Source: CAVREM01 sp963728825 (lineage in GTDB: Bacteria; Acidobacteriota; Vicinamibacteria; Vicinamibacterales; CAVVIG01). Taken from it: 64,000 nucleotides of DNA. The translations under genes and the position numbers were made by a program. The DNA lies in the NCBI GenBank assembly GCA_963728825.1, contig CAVSLA010000005.1, forward strand, positions 310,001 through 374,000, given 5' to 3'. Under the pieces are notes generated by a model, which was not told the origin of the DNA, made no database searches, and worked only from the letters and a program-made list of their open reading frames with translations. Below are positions 18,932-26,977 of this stretch, one piece after another (the stretch's first letter is position 1; every line of letters begins with the position of its first letter).

Positions 18932-19372
18932 CTAGGCTCTAGTAAAGGCGCGGCGCAGACGGACGAGGAGACCGTCGGGTTGAGGAGCCGGCGCCTGCTT
19001 CGCGGGCGCGCGGCGTTTGCCGCTGCGTCGGTCGCCTGCAACGGTGGCAGGCGGCTCGTCCTGATAGGCGAGCGTGTCCATGCCGACGATGGTGGCCTGC
19101 TCCCGGACCGTGCGCTCGGCCCGGCGATCGCCCTCGGCGAACCAGCGGCAGAACTCGTCGACCGTGGAGTCGGGATCGACGCCAATGGCGTAGGCGTACT
19201 GCCTGACGTAGGCCCGCGCATAAATGCCGACCGGCCAGCGGCTGAAGTCGTTCCGCTCCAGGCCGTTCAGCAGGTCGGCGGAGACCTTCGTCGCCGCCGC
19301 GATCTTCTCGATCGAGATGCCTTTTTGAATCCGAATCCGTCGCAGATTGGGACCGAAAGCCTGCCGGCTCAT
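18932..19372 (-). CDS. RodZ-type helix-turn-helix protein
   Basis: 146-residue cytoplasmic protein. Residues about 5-75 form a Cro/RodZ-like HTH_25 domain: FGPNLRRIRIQKGISIEKIA, then TKVSADLLNGLERNDFSRWP and GIYARAYVRQYAYAIGVD. The C-terminus is basic and proline-rich (KRRAPAKQAPAPQ) and lacks the transmembrane helix of true RodZ, so a DNA- or protein-binding regulator is more likely than a morphogenic protein. The ATG at 19372 was preferred to one 16 codons upstream because the HTH family normally begins there. Confidence 0.75.
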   Translation of the reverse strand: MSRQAFGPNLRRIRIQKGISIEKIAAATKVSADLLNGLERNDFSRWPVGIYARAYVRQYAYAIGVDPDSTVDEFCRWFAEGDRRAERTVREQATIVGMDTLAYQDEPPATVAGDRRSGKRRAPAKQAPAPQPDGLLVRLRRAFTRA

Positions 19373-19493
19373 AGCGCGCCAGAAGGCCCTCGCAAAAACT
19401 CTTCCAGCGGCCGTCCACAAATGCCGCGGCCGATCACAACTCTCGCCGCGCTCCGCGTGCCGTTTTTCTACAGTCGATTACGATCCTGACAGG

Positions 19494-19970
19494 TCAGTCG
19501 AACTCGCGCCGGGGCGCGGTCTGCTGTGCTCCGACGCGTCCCGCCACGATGTCCGCCTTGAAGTAGTTCTCGCTCCGCATCCTGACGCCGGCCAGGCGCC
19601 GCAGCAGCGTCAGCTGACCGACGTGGGTGAGGGAATCGGCGATCGGACCCTGAAACAGCTGTTCGGGCAGGCAGGCCAGCGGCGCGTCCGATGCTAAGTA
19701 CACGTCAAACCGCGCAAGCGTCTCGAAGAAGCGTTCGATCTCACGGTCCCAGGCCAGCGGCGTCGAATCGTTCCACGCCTGCGCCCCTTTCGCAATCGAC
19801 AGCGCCCAGTCATACAGGTCGCCGACGTGGGCGAGAATCTGCGCAGGACTGCGCGCCGCGTCGGCCGGCTTGAACGACGCGAACGCGTCAGTCGTGTCGC
19901 GAATCGCCTTGCCACCGCGGTAGGCGACGGTTGCCACGGTATGGCGCAGCAGCTCACGCTTGGGATCCAT
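19494..19970 (-). CDS. DinB family protein
   Basis: 158-residue four-helix-bundle protein of the DinB/YfiT superfamily, one of several in the window. Metal-ligand candidates are H48 (in ILAHVGDLYDW) and H116 (in DSLTHVGQLTLLRRLAG). Members are often thiol-dependent transferases or damage-inducible proteins; the substrate here is unknown. The gene overlaps the end of the DDAH-type gene by 17 nt. Confidence 0.82.
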   Translation of the reverse strand: MDPKRELLRHTVATVAYRGGKAIRDTTDAFASFKPADAARSPAQILAHVGDLYDWALSIAKGAQAWNDSTPLAWDREIERFFETLARFDVYLASDAPLACLPEQLFQGPIADSLTHVGQLTLLRRLAGVRMRSENYFKADIVAGRVGAQQTAPRREFD

Positions 19971-20742
19971 CGATCGTCTCCAGAATCAGACTGCAGCACG
20001 TGACTGCACCCTCGGCTTTCGCCAGTTCACTCACGTCCACGGTCGTGACCCGCGCGTTCGCCTGCACCAGGCGTTCGAGCGTTCGCGGGAATGCCGCGCT
20101 ATACAGCAGGTGATCGCGCACCCGCACGACGTTGGCGCCGGCCCGCTCGTCCGGGTGGACCTCGACGAGCCGGTAGTTCGCAAAACGTTCAGCGGGAGCC
20201 CACTGCGGATTGAGCAGCAGCGTATCGTCGGACACCGCAGTCACTGCGGACTTCAAGTGCAGGCAGCCCCGCACTTCCACGACCGTCAGCGAATAGCCGA
20301 AGTACTCGACGATCGCGCGAAATTGATCCAGTCCGGCGGCATCGGTCCGCGATGTGGCGGCTGCAAAAATCGACCGTCCCACGACCAGGACATCGCCACC
20401 GTCGATGGTTCCCGGTGGTTCGATCCGGCCAAGCAGAATCCGGTGCTTGAGCCAATCTTCGACGGCCGCTGTTTCGCTGCGTCGCGATTCAGCGCCGGGC
20501 CGCATGATCACGGTGATCCCGTCGAGCACCACCGCGGTGTCTTCGATGAACACGCCGTCGGGCATGTTGGCGTCTGACGTCAAGCGATGGACCGCGCACC
20601 CCAGCCGCTCGAGCGCCCGCTCATAGGCGTCATGCTGTGCCGCCGCCCTGGCGATGTCGATCGCGACGCGCGGCTGATGCGTCAGCTCACAATCGCCCAT
20701 CGCCGGACTCACGCCACGCGTCAGCGCCAACAGCTCGTTCAT
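19954..20742 (-). CDS. Dimethylarginine dimethylaminohydrolase-type amidinotransferase
   Basis: 262-residue protein of the DDAH/arginine-deiminase fold, predicted to hydrolyse N-methylated arginine to citrulline. The catalytic pair H162 (CLHLKSA) and C249 (GAVTCCS) fall at the same positions as in the Pseudomonas aeruginosa enzyme, and D66-I-E-D-T supplies guanidine contacts. D114 replaces the usual third-residue glutamate (TIDGGDVL). A related N-succinylarginine or arginine-binding activity cannot be excluded. Confidence 0.88.
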   Translation of the reverse strand: MNELLALTRGVSPAMGDCELTHQPRVAIDIARAAAQHDAYERALERLGCAVHRLTSDANMPDGVFIEDTAVVLDGITVIMRPGAESRRSETAAVEDWLKHRILLGRIEPPGTIDGGDVLVVGRSIFAAATSRTDAAGLDQFRAIVEYFGYSLTVVEVRGCLHLKSAVTAVSDDTLLLNPQWAPAERFANYRLVEVHPDERAGANVVRVRDHLLYSAAFPRTLERLVQANARVTTVDVSELAKAEGAVTCCSLILETIDGSQA

Positions 20743-20775
20743 CGGCAGCAGCCGGTGAACATGATACCCGCGTCC

Positions 20776-22308
20776 TTACGGTTGAAGCTGCACAACGACG
20801 TTATCGCCCGCGGCCGTGATCCGGCAGGGTACCGCCGGCGAGCGTGACGGCAACGCGAGGGCTTCTGTCAGGCCATGACGGAACACGTACGCCCCCGACA
20901 CGCTGTCCGCATCCCCGTCAACCGTGAACGTCGTGCACTTCAGCCGGTCGACATCGTCTTTCACGCGTGCCAGCAGCACATCTCGAACGTCGGCGGCCCG
21001 CTGCCAGCGGTGGAGGTCGCTCGAGATGGACGCGACCAGCGGCGCGGCCAGCAGGCCCACCACGATCACCAGAATCACCCGCCGCCGGAGGGCGCCGGCC
21101 AGGTGCGTCGCAGTGCCGGCGAGAATCGCCAGCAACAGGCTGAAGCCGGCGGCCGACAGATAGACGTACCGGGCGCCCTCGAGGTTCGGACCCACATAAA
21201 AAAGCGAGAAGACCGGCAGGACTGCCACGAGCACCCAGGCTGTACATGCGACAGCTTTCCGAAAGTCCTGGTCATGACGGCGCCATTGATAGAACGCGGC
21301 CGCCATCAGCGATACGATCACCAGGGCACGCGACAATGCCAGGGCCGGATACCGCCGCCACCAGTCGTCCGTCCACGGCGCCCCCAGCGTGGCGAATGAG
21401 CCGGCAACCAGCTGCTTCAGGAAATAGCGCCAATCATCCACGGTCAGGAATGACGACGGGACACCTGACGCGAGTCGCGCGATCACATAGGCTGTCACCA
21501 CCACCGCAAGCGATGCGACCACGATTCGATCGGGACGGCTGAAGCGTGACTCGGTGCGGCCCGCGATGATGAGAGCGGCCAGAGCCGGAATCACCACGGC
21601 GGTCTCCTTCACCAGCACCGCGCAAATCGTGGCGAACACGGCGCCGACCACATTGGGCGGCCTCGCCGAGGCCAGCGCAACCGCCGTCAGGCCGAACGTG
21701 GTCATCAGCACGTCCTGAACTCCCGATGCCCAGACGATCGCTTCGCTCAGCCCCGGGAACGCCATGAACATCGCTCCCGCGGCGAGCGCCTGCTCCGGGC
21801 GCAGATCGAATCGCAGCGCGATCAGCGCGACGAGCGCTGCGTTGAACCCATGCAGGACGATATTCGCCAGGTGAGCGGCGGTCGCCAGGTCGCCCGGCAA
21901 CACGTTCAGCATCGCCCAGAACAGCGGCACGCCGGGCCGCAGGAATCCGGTGGCCTCGACGTGGACCAGCTCCAACCGCCTCGCCCACTCGGCGATCACG
22001 TAGTCGTCGGACAACAGTCCCATCCGGACGGCGGGCGCATAGAGGATCAGTGCACCGGCAACGAACAGCAGCGTGACGAAGGCGCGCGAGCGGAAGTCGT
22101 CGGCATCGACAGCGGCCAACCGGGCGCGCCTGCCACCCGGACGGATCAGGACCGCCAGCACCCCCAGGCCGACGAAGATGAAGTAGGCCGATTCGACCTG
22201 AAATCTCGGGACGTGCGGCGGCAGGAAATACCGTACGACGAGCGCCGCGGCATAGACGGCCGACGGCCACAGAATCCAGCCGGTCCCCCGATTTTCAGAG
22301 TGGTCCAC
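20776..22308 (-). CDS. GT-C-like polytopic membrane protein
   Basis: 510 residues with about ten hydrophobic segments. The GLLSDDYVIAEW motif just after the third hydrophobic segment resembles the acidic catalytic loop of GT-C lipid-linked glycosyltransferases such as the PMT/ArnT group, and the C-terminal 70 residues are soluble. It starts with GTG 9 nt after the CBS stop, so the two are probably co-transcribed, though no functional link is obvious. Confidence 0.65.
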   Translation of the reverse strand: MDHSENRGTGWILWPSAVYAAALVVRYFLPPHVPRFQVESAYFIFVGLGVLAVLIRPGGRRARLAAVDADDFRSRAFVTLLFVAGALILYAPAVRMGLLSDDYVIAEWARRLELVHVEATGFLRPGVPLFWAMLNVLPGDLATAAHLANIVLHGFNAALVALIALRFDLRPEQALAAGAMFMAFPGLSEAIVWASGVQDVLMTTFGLTAVALASARPPNVVGAVFATICAVLVKETAVVIPALAALIIAGRTESRFSRPDRIVVASLAVVVTAYVIARLASGVPSSFLTVDDWRYFLKQLVAGSFATLGAPWTDDWWRRYPALALSRALVIVSLMAAAFYQWRRHDQDFRKAVACTAWVLVAVLPVFSLFYVGPNLEGARYVYLSAAGFSLLLAILAGTATHLAGALRRRVILVIVVGLLAAPLVASISSDLHRWQRAADVRDVLLARVKDDVDRLKCTTFTVDGDADSVSGAYVFRHGLTEALALPSRSPAVPCRITAAGDNVVVQLQP

Positions 22309-22317
22309 AGTCGGTGG

Positions 22318-23688
22318 TCAGAGGACGCGGATGACGTCCGAGCGCGTGATGATGAAGGTCTTGTCCGTCTTGAAGTCGCGCACCAGCACCGCCGGGTTCT
22401 GCGGCGTGATCATCGTCGACAGGAGATCGACGGGCGTCGAGACATCGACGAACGGAAAGGCCGGCTGCATGATCGAATCGACCGGATCGCGCTTCACGTC
22501 CGGGTTGCGGACCAGCTCGCCGTAGAGGTGCGCTTCGTTCAACGACCCGACCAGCCGCTTGTCGCGGGTAATCGAGATCTGCGAGAAGTCGTGCTCGCTC
22601 ATCACCCGCACCGCATGCTCGACCGGTTCGTTCGACTCAATCGAACAGAGCTCTCCCGACACCCGCATCGCGACCAGGTCGCGCGCCGTCAGGCCGCTCT
22701 TTTCCAGAAATCCTTTCTCGCGCATCCAGTCGTCGTTGAACATCTTGCCGAGGTAACGCGAACCGTGGTCGTGGAAGATGACGACGATGAGGTCGCGCTC
22801 GTGGAAGTGTTCTTTGAGTTGCAGCAGCCCGGCCAGCGCCGCGCCGGCGGAGTTGCCGGCAAAGATCCCTTCCTCGCGCGCGATCCGCCGCGTCATGGCC
22901 GCCGCGTCCTTGTCGGTGACCTTTTCGAAATGATCGATCACCGAGAAGTCGACGTTCTTCGGTAGAAAGTCCTCGCCGATCCCCTCGGTGATGTACGGGT
23001 AGATCTCGTTCTTGTCGAAGACGCCGGTCTCCTTGTACTTCTTGAACACCGAGCCGTAGGTGTCGATCCCCCACACCTTGATCTTGGGATTGCGTTCCTT
23101 CAGGTAGCGGCCGACGCCGGAGACCGTGCCGCCGGTGCCGACCCCGACCACCAGCTGCGTGATCCGGCCGTCGGTCTGGTCCCAGATTTCCGGTCCGGTC
23201 TGCTCGTAGTGCGCGACGGAGTTCGACAGGTTGTCGTACTGGTTCGCCTTCCAGGAGTTCGGGATTTCCTGCACCAGGCGCGACGACACCGAGTAATAGG
23301 AGCGCGGATCCTCAGGGTCGACGTTGGTCGGGCAGACGATGACCTCGGCGCCGAATGCTTTCAGCGCGTCGATCTTTTCTTTCGACTGCTTGTCGGTCGT
23401 GGTGAAGATGCACTTGTAGCCCTTGACGACCGCGACGATCGCCAGGCCCATCCCGGTATTGCCGGACGTGCCTTCGATGATCGTCCCGCCCGGCTTCAGG
23501 AGACCAGCGCGCTCGGCATCCTCGATCATCTTGACCGCCATGCGGTCCTTGATCGAGTTGCCGGGGTTGAAGGTTTCCAGCTTGACCAGCACCGTGCCGG
23601 CGATCTGACCGTGCGGAATCCGGTTCAACCGCACCATCGGCGTGTCGCCGATGGCATCGAGGATGGTGTCGCAGATCTTCGTCACCAC
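22318..23688 (-). CDS. Cystathionine beta-synthase (PLP domain plus CBS pair)
   Basis: 456-residue enzyme condensing homocysteine with serine (or acting as a cysteine synthase). The PLP lysine is K47 in NPGNSIKDR; SGNTGM (75-80) and GVGTGGT (182-188) bind cofactor. Residues about 335-456 are a regulatory pair of CBS domains. It lacks the N-terminal heme domain of animal CBS. The start is GTG at 23688, or the adjoining GTG at 23685. Only 21 nt separate it from the divergent cupin gene. Confidence 0.92.
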   Translation of the reverse strand: MVTKICDTILDAIGDTPMVRLNRIPHGQIAGTVLVKLETFNPGNSIKDRMAVKMIEDAERAGLLKPGGTIIEGTSGNTGMGLAIVAVVKGYKCIFTTTDKQSKEKIDALKAFGAEVIVCPTNVDPEDPRSYYSVSSRLVQEIPNSWKANQYDNLSNSVAHYEQTGPEIWDQTDGRITQLVVGVGTGGTVSGVGRYLKERNPKIKVWGIDTYGSVFKKYKETGVFDKNEIYPYITEGIGEDFLPKNVDFSVIDHFEKVTDKDAAAMTRRIAREEGIFAGNSAGAALAGLLQLKEHFHERDLIVVIFHDHGSRYLGKMFNDDWMREKGFLEKSGLTARDLVAMRVSGELCSIESNEPVEHAVRVMSEHDFSQISITRDKRLVGSLNEAHLYGELVRNPDVKRDPVDSIMQPAFPFVDVSTPVDLLSTMITPQNPAVLVRDFKTDKTFIITRSDVIRVL

Positions 23689-23693
23689 CCAAG

Positions 23694-23701
23694 GTTATAC
23701 T
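23694..23701. promoter_or_regulatory. Overlapping divergent -10 boxes between CBS and cupin genes
   Basis: The 21-nt gap contains GGTTATACTTT. Read on the plus strand this gives TATACT (23696-23701), 8 nt before the cupin GTG; on the minus strand it gives TATAAC (23699-23694), 5-8 nt before the CBS GTGs. The symmetric A+T core could drive transcription both ways and give leaderless or near-leaderless mRNAs. No strong -35 box is visible on either side. Confidence 0.45.
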
Positions 23702-23709
23702 TTCTGCCC

Positions 23710-24069
23710 GTGCCTCGTCTGATCGAGCGGCCGACGGTCATTGCGCCGGCCGGCAACAAACCGAAGCAGATTCAGGAGTTCGCCGGCCGGGTCAACTCCG
23801 GCCACCGAACCGTGAGCATCGCGCGCATGGTGTCGCCGGCCGGCTGGGAAGAGCCGGGCCAGACGCCTGAGTTCGAGGAAATCACGGTGGTCCTCAAGGG
23901 CCTGCTGCACGTCGAGCACGAAGGCGGCTCACTCGACGTCCGCGCCGGTCAGGCGGTCGTCACGTCGCCCGGCGAATGGGTGCGCTACAGCACCCCCGAA
24001 CCCGACGGAGCCGAATACATCGCGGTCTGCCTGCCGGCCTTCTCGCCCGACACAGTCCATCGGGACTGA
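23710..24069 (+). CDS. Cupin-domain protein
   Basis: 119-residue single beta-barrel cupin. The PEFEEITVVLKGLLHVEHEGG segment is the cupin-1 motif, with glutamates in place of the first histidines, and GQAVVTSPGEWVRYSTPE is cupin-2. The GTG at 23710 was chosen because the frame upstream runs antisense through CBS. The substrate is unknown; similar small cupins are often binding or sensor modules. Confidence 0.8.
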   Translation: MPRLIERPTVIAPAGNKPKQIQEFAGRVNSGHRTVSIARMVSPAGWEEPGQTPEFEEITVVLKGLLHVEHEGGSLDVRAGQAVVTSPGEWVRYSTPEPDGAEYIAVCLPAFSPDTVHRD

Positions 24070-24157
24070 TCCGAATCGCGTTTACCTTCCCAGCCAAACC
24101 CTCGCGCCCGGTGTCTTAATCCCAAGACGCAGTCAGCGTCATCTGCCAGGAGGACGT

Positions 24158-26092
24158 ATGCGACGGTCCTTCAGTTTTGTAATCGTGTTGTCGATGCTGC
24201 TCGCGGTCATGATGGCCGCAACCGCACAGTCGAACGCCGGCCGGATCCATGGAATTGTTCGCGACGCAGGAGGCGCGGTGCTGCCTGGGGTAGAGGTCAG
24301 GCTCACCCGGGAAACGCAGGTCGTTCAGGTTCGAGTGAGCGACGCCAGGGGGGAGTTCGAGTTCGTGGGCGTTGCGCCGGGAACCTACACCATCACTGCT
24401 GTGCTGGCAGGTTTTCGGACCGAAACCATCTCGACCGAGGTCCTGGCTGGAGTGACCCGAGAGCTTGCGGTCTCTTTGAGCGTTGGCTCTCTCGAGGAGA
24501 CCGTCACGGTCTCGGGCTCGGCGCCGGTCGTCGAAAGTCAGCCCATGCAAATGCGTGGCGCCCAACAAGGCCAAGGTGGCGGACGTATGAGCGGAGTGGC
24601 TGGAGGTCTCGCCGCGCCCCCGCCGCCTGCGGCGATGCCGTCACCATCGTTCCGCACGGGCCGAGCCTTCAACACCGAAGCCTACGACAAGATCGACGAC
24701 AACCAGTGGACGAGCCCAATCGACAAGCCGCTGTCTACGTTTTCAATCGACGTCGACACCGCGTCGTATTCGAACGTCCGCCGCTTCCTGCACCGCGGCC
24801 AGATGCCGCCCAAAGACGCCGTCCGCGTCGAGGAGCTGATCAACTACTTCACGTTCGACTACCCGCAACCCCGCGACGGTACGCCGTTCTCGGTGACAAC
24901 CGCGCTCGCTGAAGCCCCCTGGAACCCGCGTCATCGTCTCGCCCTCATCGGTCTCCAGGGCAAACGGATCGATGCAGCCAGAACGCCGCCGCGCAACCTG
25001 GTGTTCCTGGTTGACGTGTCCGGCTCGATGCAATCGCCCGACAAACTGCCGCTGGTCAAGTCATCGCTCGCCATGCTGGCGCGCAATCTCACGGCACGGG
25101 ATCGCATGGCGCTCGTTGTCTACGCGGGTGCGGCAGGCCTGGTGCTGCCGTCGACGCGCGGTGACGACGCCGGGACGATTCTCGAGGCGCTCGGACGGCT
25201 CCAGGCCGGTGGATCGACCAACGGCGCGCAGGGGCTTCGTCTCGCCTACCAGACGGCGCGCGATCATTTCATCCCCGGCGGGATCAACCGGGTCATCCTC
25301 GCCACCGACGGCGATTTCAACGTCGGCGTGACGAACCAGGGCGATCTGATTCGCTTGATCGAGGAGTCGCGCGAGAGCGGTGTGATGTTGTCGGTGCTCG
25401 GCTACGGCATGGGGAACCTCAAGGATTCCACCATGGAGAAGCTGGCCGACCGCGGCAACGGCAACTACGCCTACATCGACACGCTCGCGGAAGCCCGCAA
25501 GGTCCTGGTCGAACAGGCCGGCGGGACGCTGGTGACGATCGCCAAGGACGTGAAGCTGCAAATCGAGTTCAATCCGAAGCAGGTCGCCGCCTACCGCCTG
25601 ATCGGCTACGAAAACCGGATCCTGCAGGACCGGGATTTCAACGACGATCGGAAAGACGCCGGCGAGCTCGGCGCCGGCCATTCGGTGACGGCGCTCTACG
25701 AGATTGTTCCGGCTGGAGTGAAGATCGACTTGCCCGGCGTCGATCCACTGCGCTACCAGACGACTTCGACCGACCGGGGCGACGGGCTCGCCGACGAACT
25801 GATGGCGGTCAAGCTCCGCTACAAGCAGCCCGACGCCGAAGTGAGCCAGCTTCGGACGTTCACGGTTCGGGCGCGCCGGGACATGGCGCCGGAGCTCGGG
25901 TTCGCGGCGGCGGTCGCGGAATTCGGCATGCTCCTGCGCGACAGCGAGTTCAAGGGTGCCGCGTCCTTCGCACAGGCGCGAAATCTGGCGACGCGATTCA
26001 AGGGTCCAGACCCCCACGGCCACCGCGCGGAGTTCATTCGCCTGATCGGGATCGCCGAAAGCCTGCACCCGTACCAGGACTCGACGCGGTGA
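24158..26092 (+). CDS. Exported vWA protein with a carboxypeptidase-regulatory-like domain
   Basis: 644 residues. Residues 1-24 are a Sec signal peptide; 28-105 a CarboxypepD_reg-like beta-sandwich (GRIHGIVRDAGGAVLPGVEV); 165-235 the vWF_A N-terminal region (YDKIDDNQWTSPIDKPLSTF); about 280-450 the vWA domain with an intact MIDAS (D286-S288-S290 in DVSGSMQ, later TDGDFN); and the rest a DUF3520-like C-terminal part. This layout is that of the YfbK family, with the N-terminal domain typical of Acidobacteriota/Bacteroidota outer-envelope proteins. A strong AGGAGG lies 5 nt before the ATG. The 3' end overlaps gluQ by 59 nt. Confidence 0.9.
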   Translation: MRRSFSFVIVLSMLLAVMMAATAQSNAGRIHGIVRDAGGAVLPGVEVRLTRETQVVQVRVSDARGEFEFVGVAPGTYTITAVLAGFRTETISTEVLAGVTRELAVSLSVGSLEETVTVSGSAPVVESQPMQMRGAQQGQGGGRMSGVAGGLAAPPPPAAMPSPSFRTGRAFNTEAYDKIDDNQWTSPIDKPLSTFSIDVDTASYSNVRRFLHRGQMPPKDAVRVEELINYFTFDYPQPRDGTPFSVTTALAEAPWNPRHRLALIGLQGKRIDAARTPPRNLVFLVDVSGSMQSPDKLPLVKSSLAMLARNLTARDRMALVVYAGAAGLVLPSTRGDDAGTILEALGRLQAGGSTNGAQGLRLAYQTARDHFIPGGINRVILATDGDFNVGVTNQGDLIRLIEESRESGVMLSVLGYGMGNLKDSTMEKLADRGNGNYAYIDTLAEARKVLVEQAGGTLVTIAKDVKLQIEFNPKQVAAYRLIGYENRILQDRDFNDDRKDAGELGAGHSVTALYEIVPAGVKIDLPGVDPLRYQTTSTDRGDGLADELMAVKLRYKQPDAEVSQLRTFTVRARRDMAPELGFAAAVAEFGMLLRDSEFKGAASFAQARNLATRFKGPDPHGHRAEFIRLIGIAESLHPYQDSTR

Positions 26093-26933
26093 ACATCGTC
26101 TGGACCTCGTCTGCACGAAGCGGCCGCTCGCGATCGAGCAGTCCGACCAGGACGGCGGCACGGCCGATCACGGCTGCCGCCGTCCAGCCGCTGGCGCGCA
26201 GATCGCGCACACTCGTGTCGTGATCGGCCTTGCTCAGTTTCTGCGAAGCGGACTTCATCAGCAGCGGGTGATGAAGGAATCGCGGCGCTGTCGGCCGTCC
26301 GAGGAGTCGCGACAGTTGAATCTGCCGGCCGGTTGACGTCAGGAGATCGTCGCCCCGAATCACCAGGGTCACGCCCTGTGCATAGTCGTCGACGGTCACC
26401 GCAAACTGATACGTCCAGTTCCCGTCGCGATCGCGGACCAGCAGATCGCCGGCCTGATCCGATGGCCGCTGCTCCTGAGGACCGTGACGCAGATCGTCAA
26501 ACCGCTCGACGGACGGCGACAGGCGGACGCGAGTCCCCAGCCCTGAACCTTCGATTAGCTTTTTCGTGGCACAGGTCCCTGGATAGCGAAGTTCCTGTCC
26601 TGGTTCGCTCCCCGCGGCGATCTCGCTGCGCGAGCATTCGCACGCGTAGACCAGACCCTGGGAGCGAAGCGGTTCCAGCGCCGCCTCGTAAATCGAATGA
26701 CGATCGCTTTGTCGAACCGGACGGCTGTCCGCGAGGAAGCCGAGCCAGGCCAGGTCCTCGAGAATGGCAGCCTCGAACTCGGGCCGGCTGCGCTTGCGGT
26801 CGTGGTCCTCGAGCCGCAGCAGCACCTGGCCGCCCTCCCGCCGGGCGAGGCCCCACACGTAGATCGCGTTCACGACGTGCCCGAGATGCAGGAACCCGGT
26901 CGGCGCCGGCGCGAATCGCGTCACTATCGCCAT
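26034..26933 (-). CDS. gluQ: Glutamyl-Q tRNA(Asp) synthetase
   Basis: Attaches glutamate to the queuosine base of tRNA(Asp). The 299-residue protein is a GluRS catalytic core without an anticodon-binding domain: HLGH (16-19), zinc ligands C98, C100, Y117 and C121 as in E. coli YadB, and KLSKA (232-236) as the KMSKS motif. It is convergent with the vWA gene and the last 59 nt overlap on the opposite strand. Confidence 0.92.
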   Translation of the reverse strand: MAIVTRFAPAPTGFLHLGHVVNAIYVWGLARREGGQVLLRLEDHDRKRSRPEFEAAILEDLAWLGFLADSRPVRQSDRHSIYEAALEPLRSQGLVYACECSRSEIAAGSEPGQELRYPGTCATKKLIEGSGLGTRVRLSPSVERFDDLRHGPQEQRPSDQAGDLLVRDRDGNWTYQFAVTVDDYAQGVTLVIRGDDLLTSTGRQIQLSRLLGRPTAPRFLHHPLLMKSASQKLSKADHDTSVRDLRASGWTAAAVIGRAAVLVGLLDRERPLRADEVQTMFTASSPGTGAGFRRSRSGE

Positions 26934-26964
26934 CGACGTAGTGTCTACCGTCAGGAGGAAGGTC

Positions 26965-26970
26965 TACAAT
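26965..26970 (+). promoter_or_regulatory. -10 box giving a probable leaderless tldD mRNA
   Basis: TACAAT lies exactly 7 nt before the tldD ATG, so transcription would start at or next to the start codon. An AGGAGG at 26953-26958 is 19 nt from the ATG, too far to be its Shine-Dalgarno site. The -35 region is weak. Confidence 0.45.
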
Positions 26971-26977
26971 TGCCCCC

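Noticed and set aside
26953..26958. AGGAGG as the ribosome-binding site of tldD
   Set aside because: It lies 19 nt from the ATG with no nearer start in frame; a -10 box lies in between.
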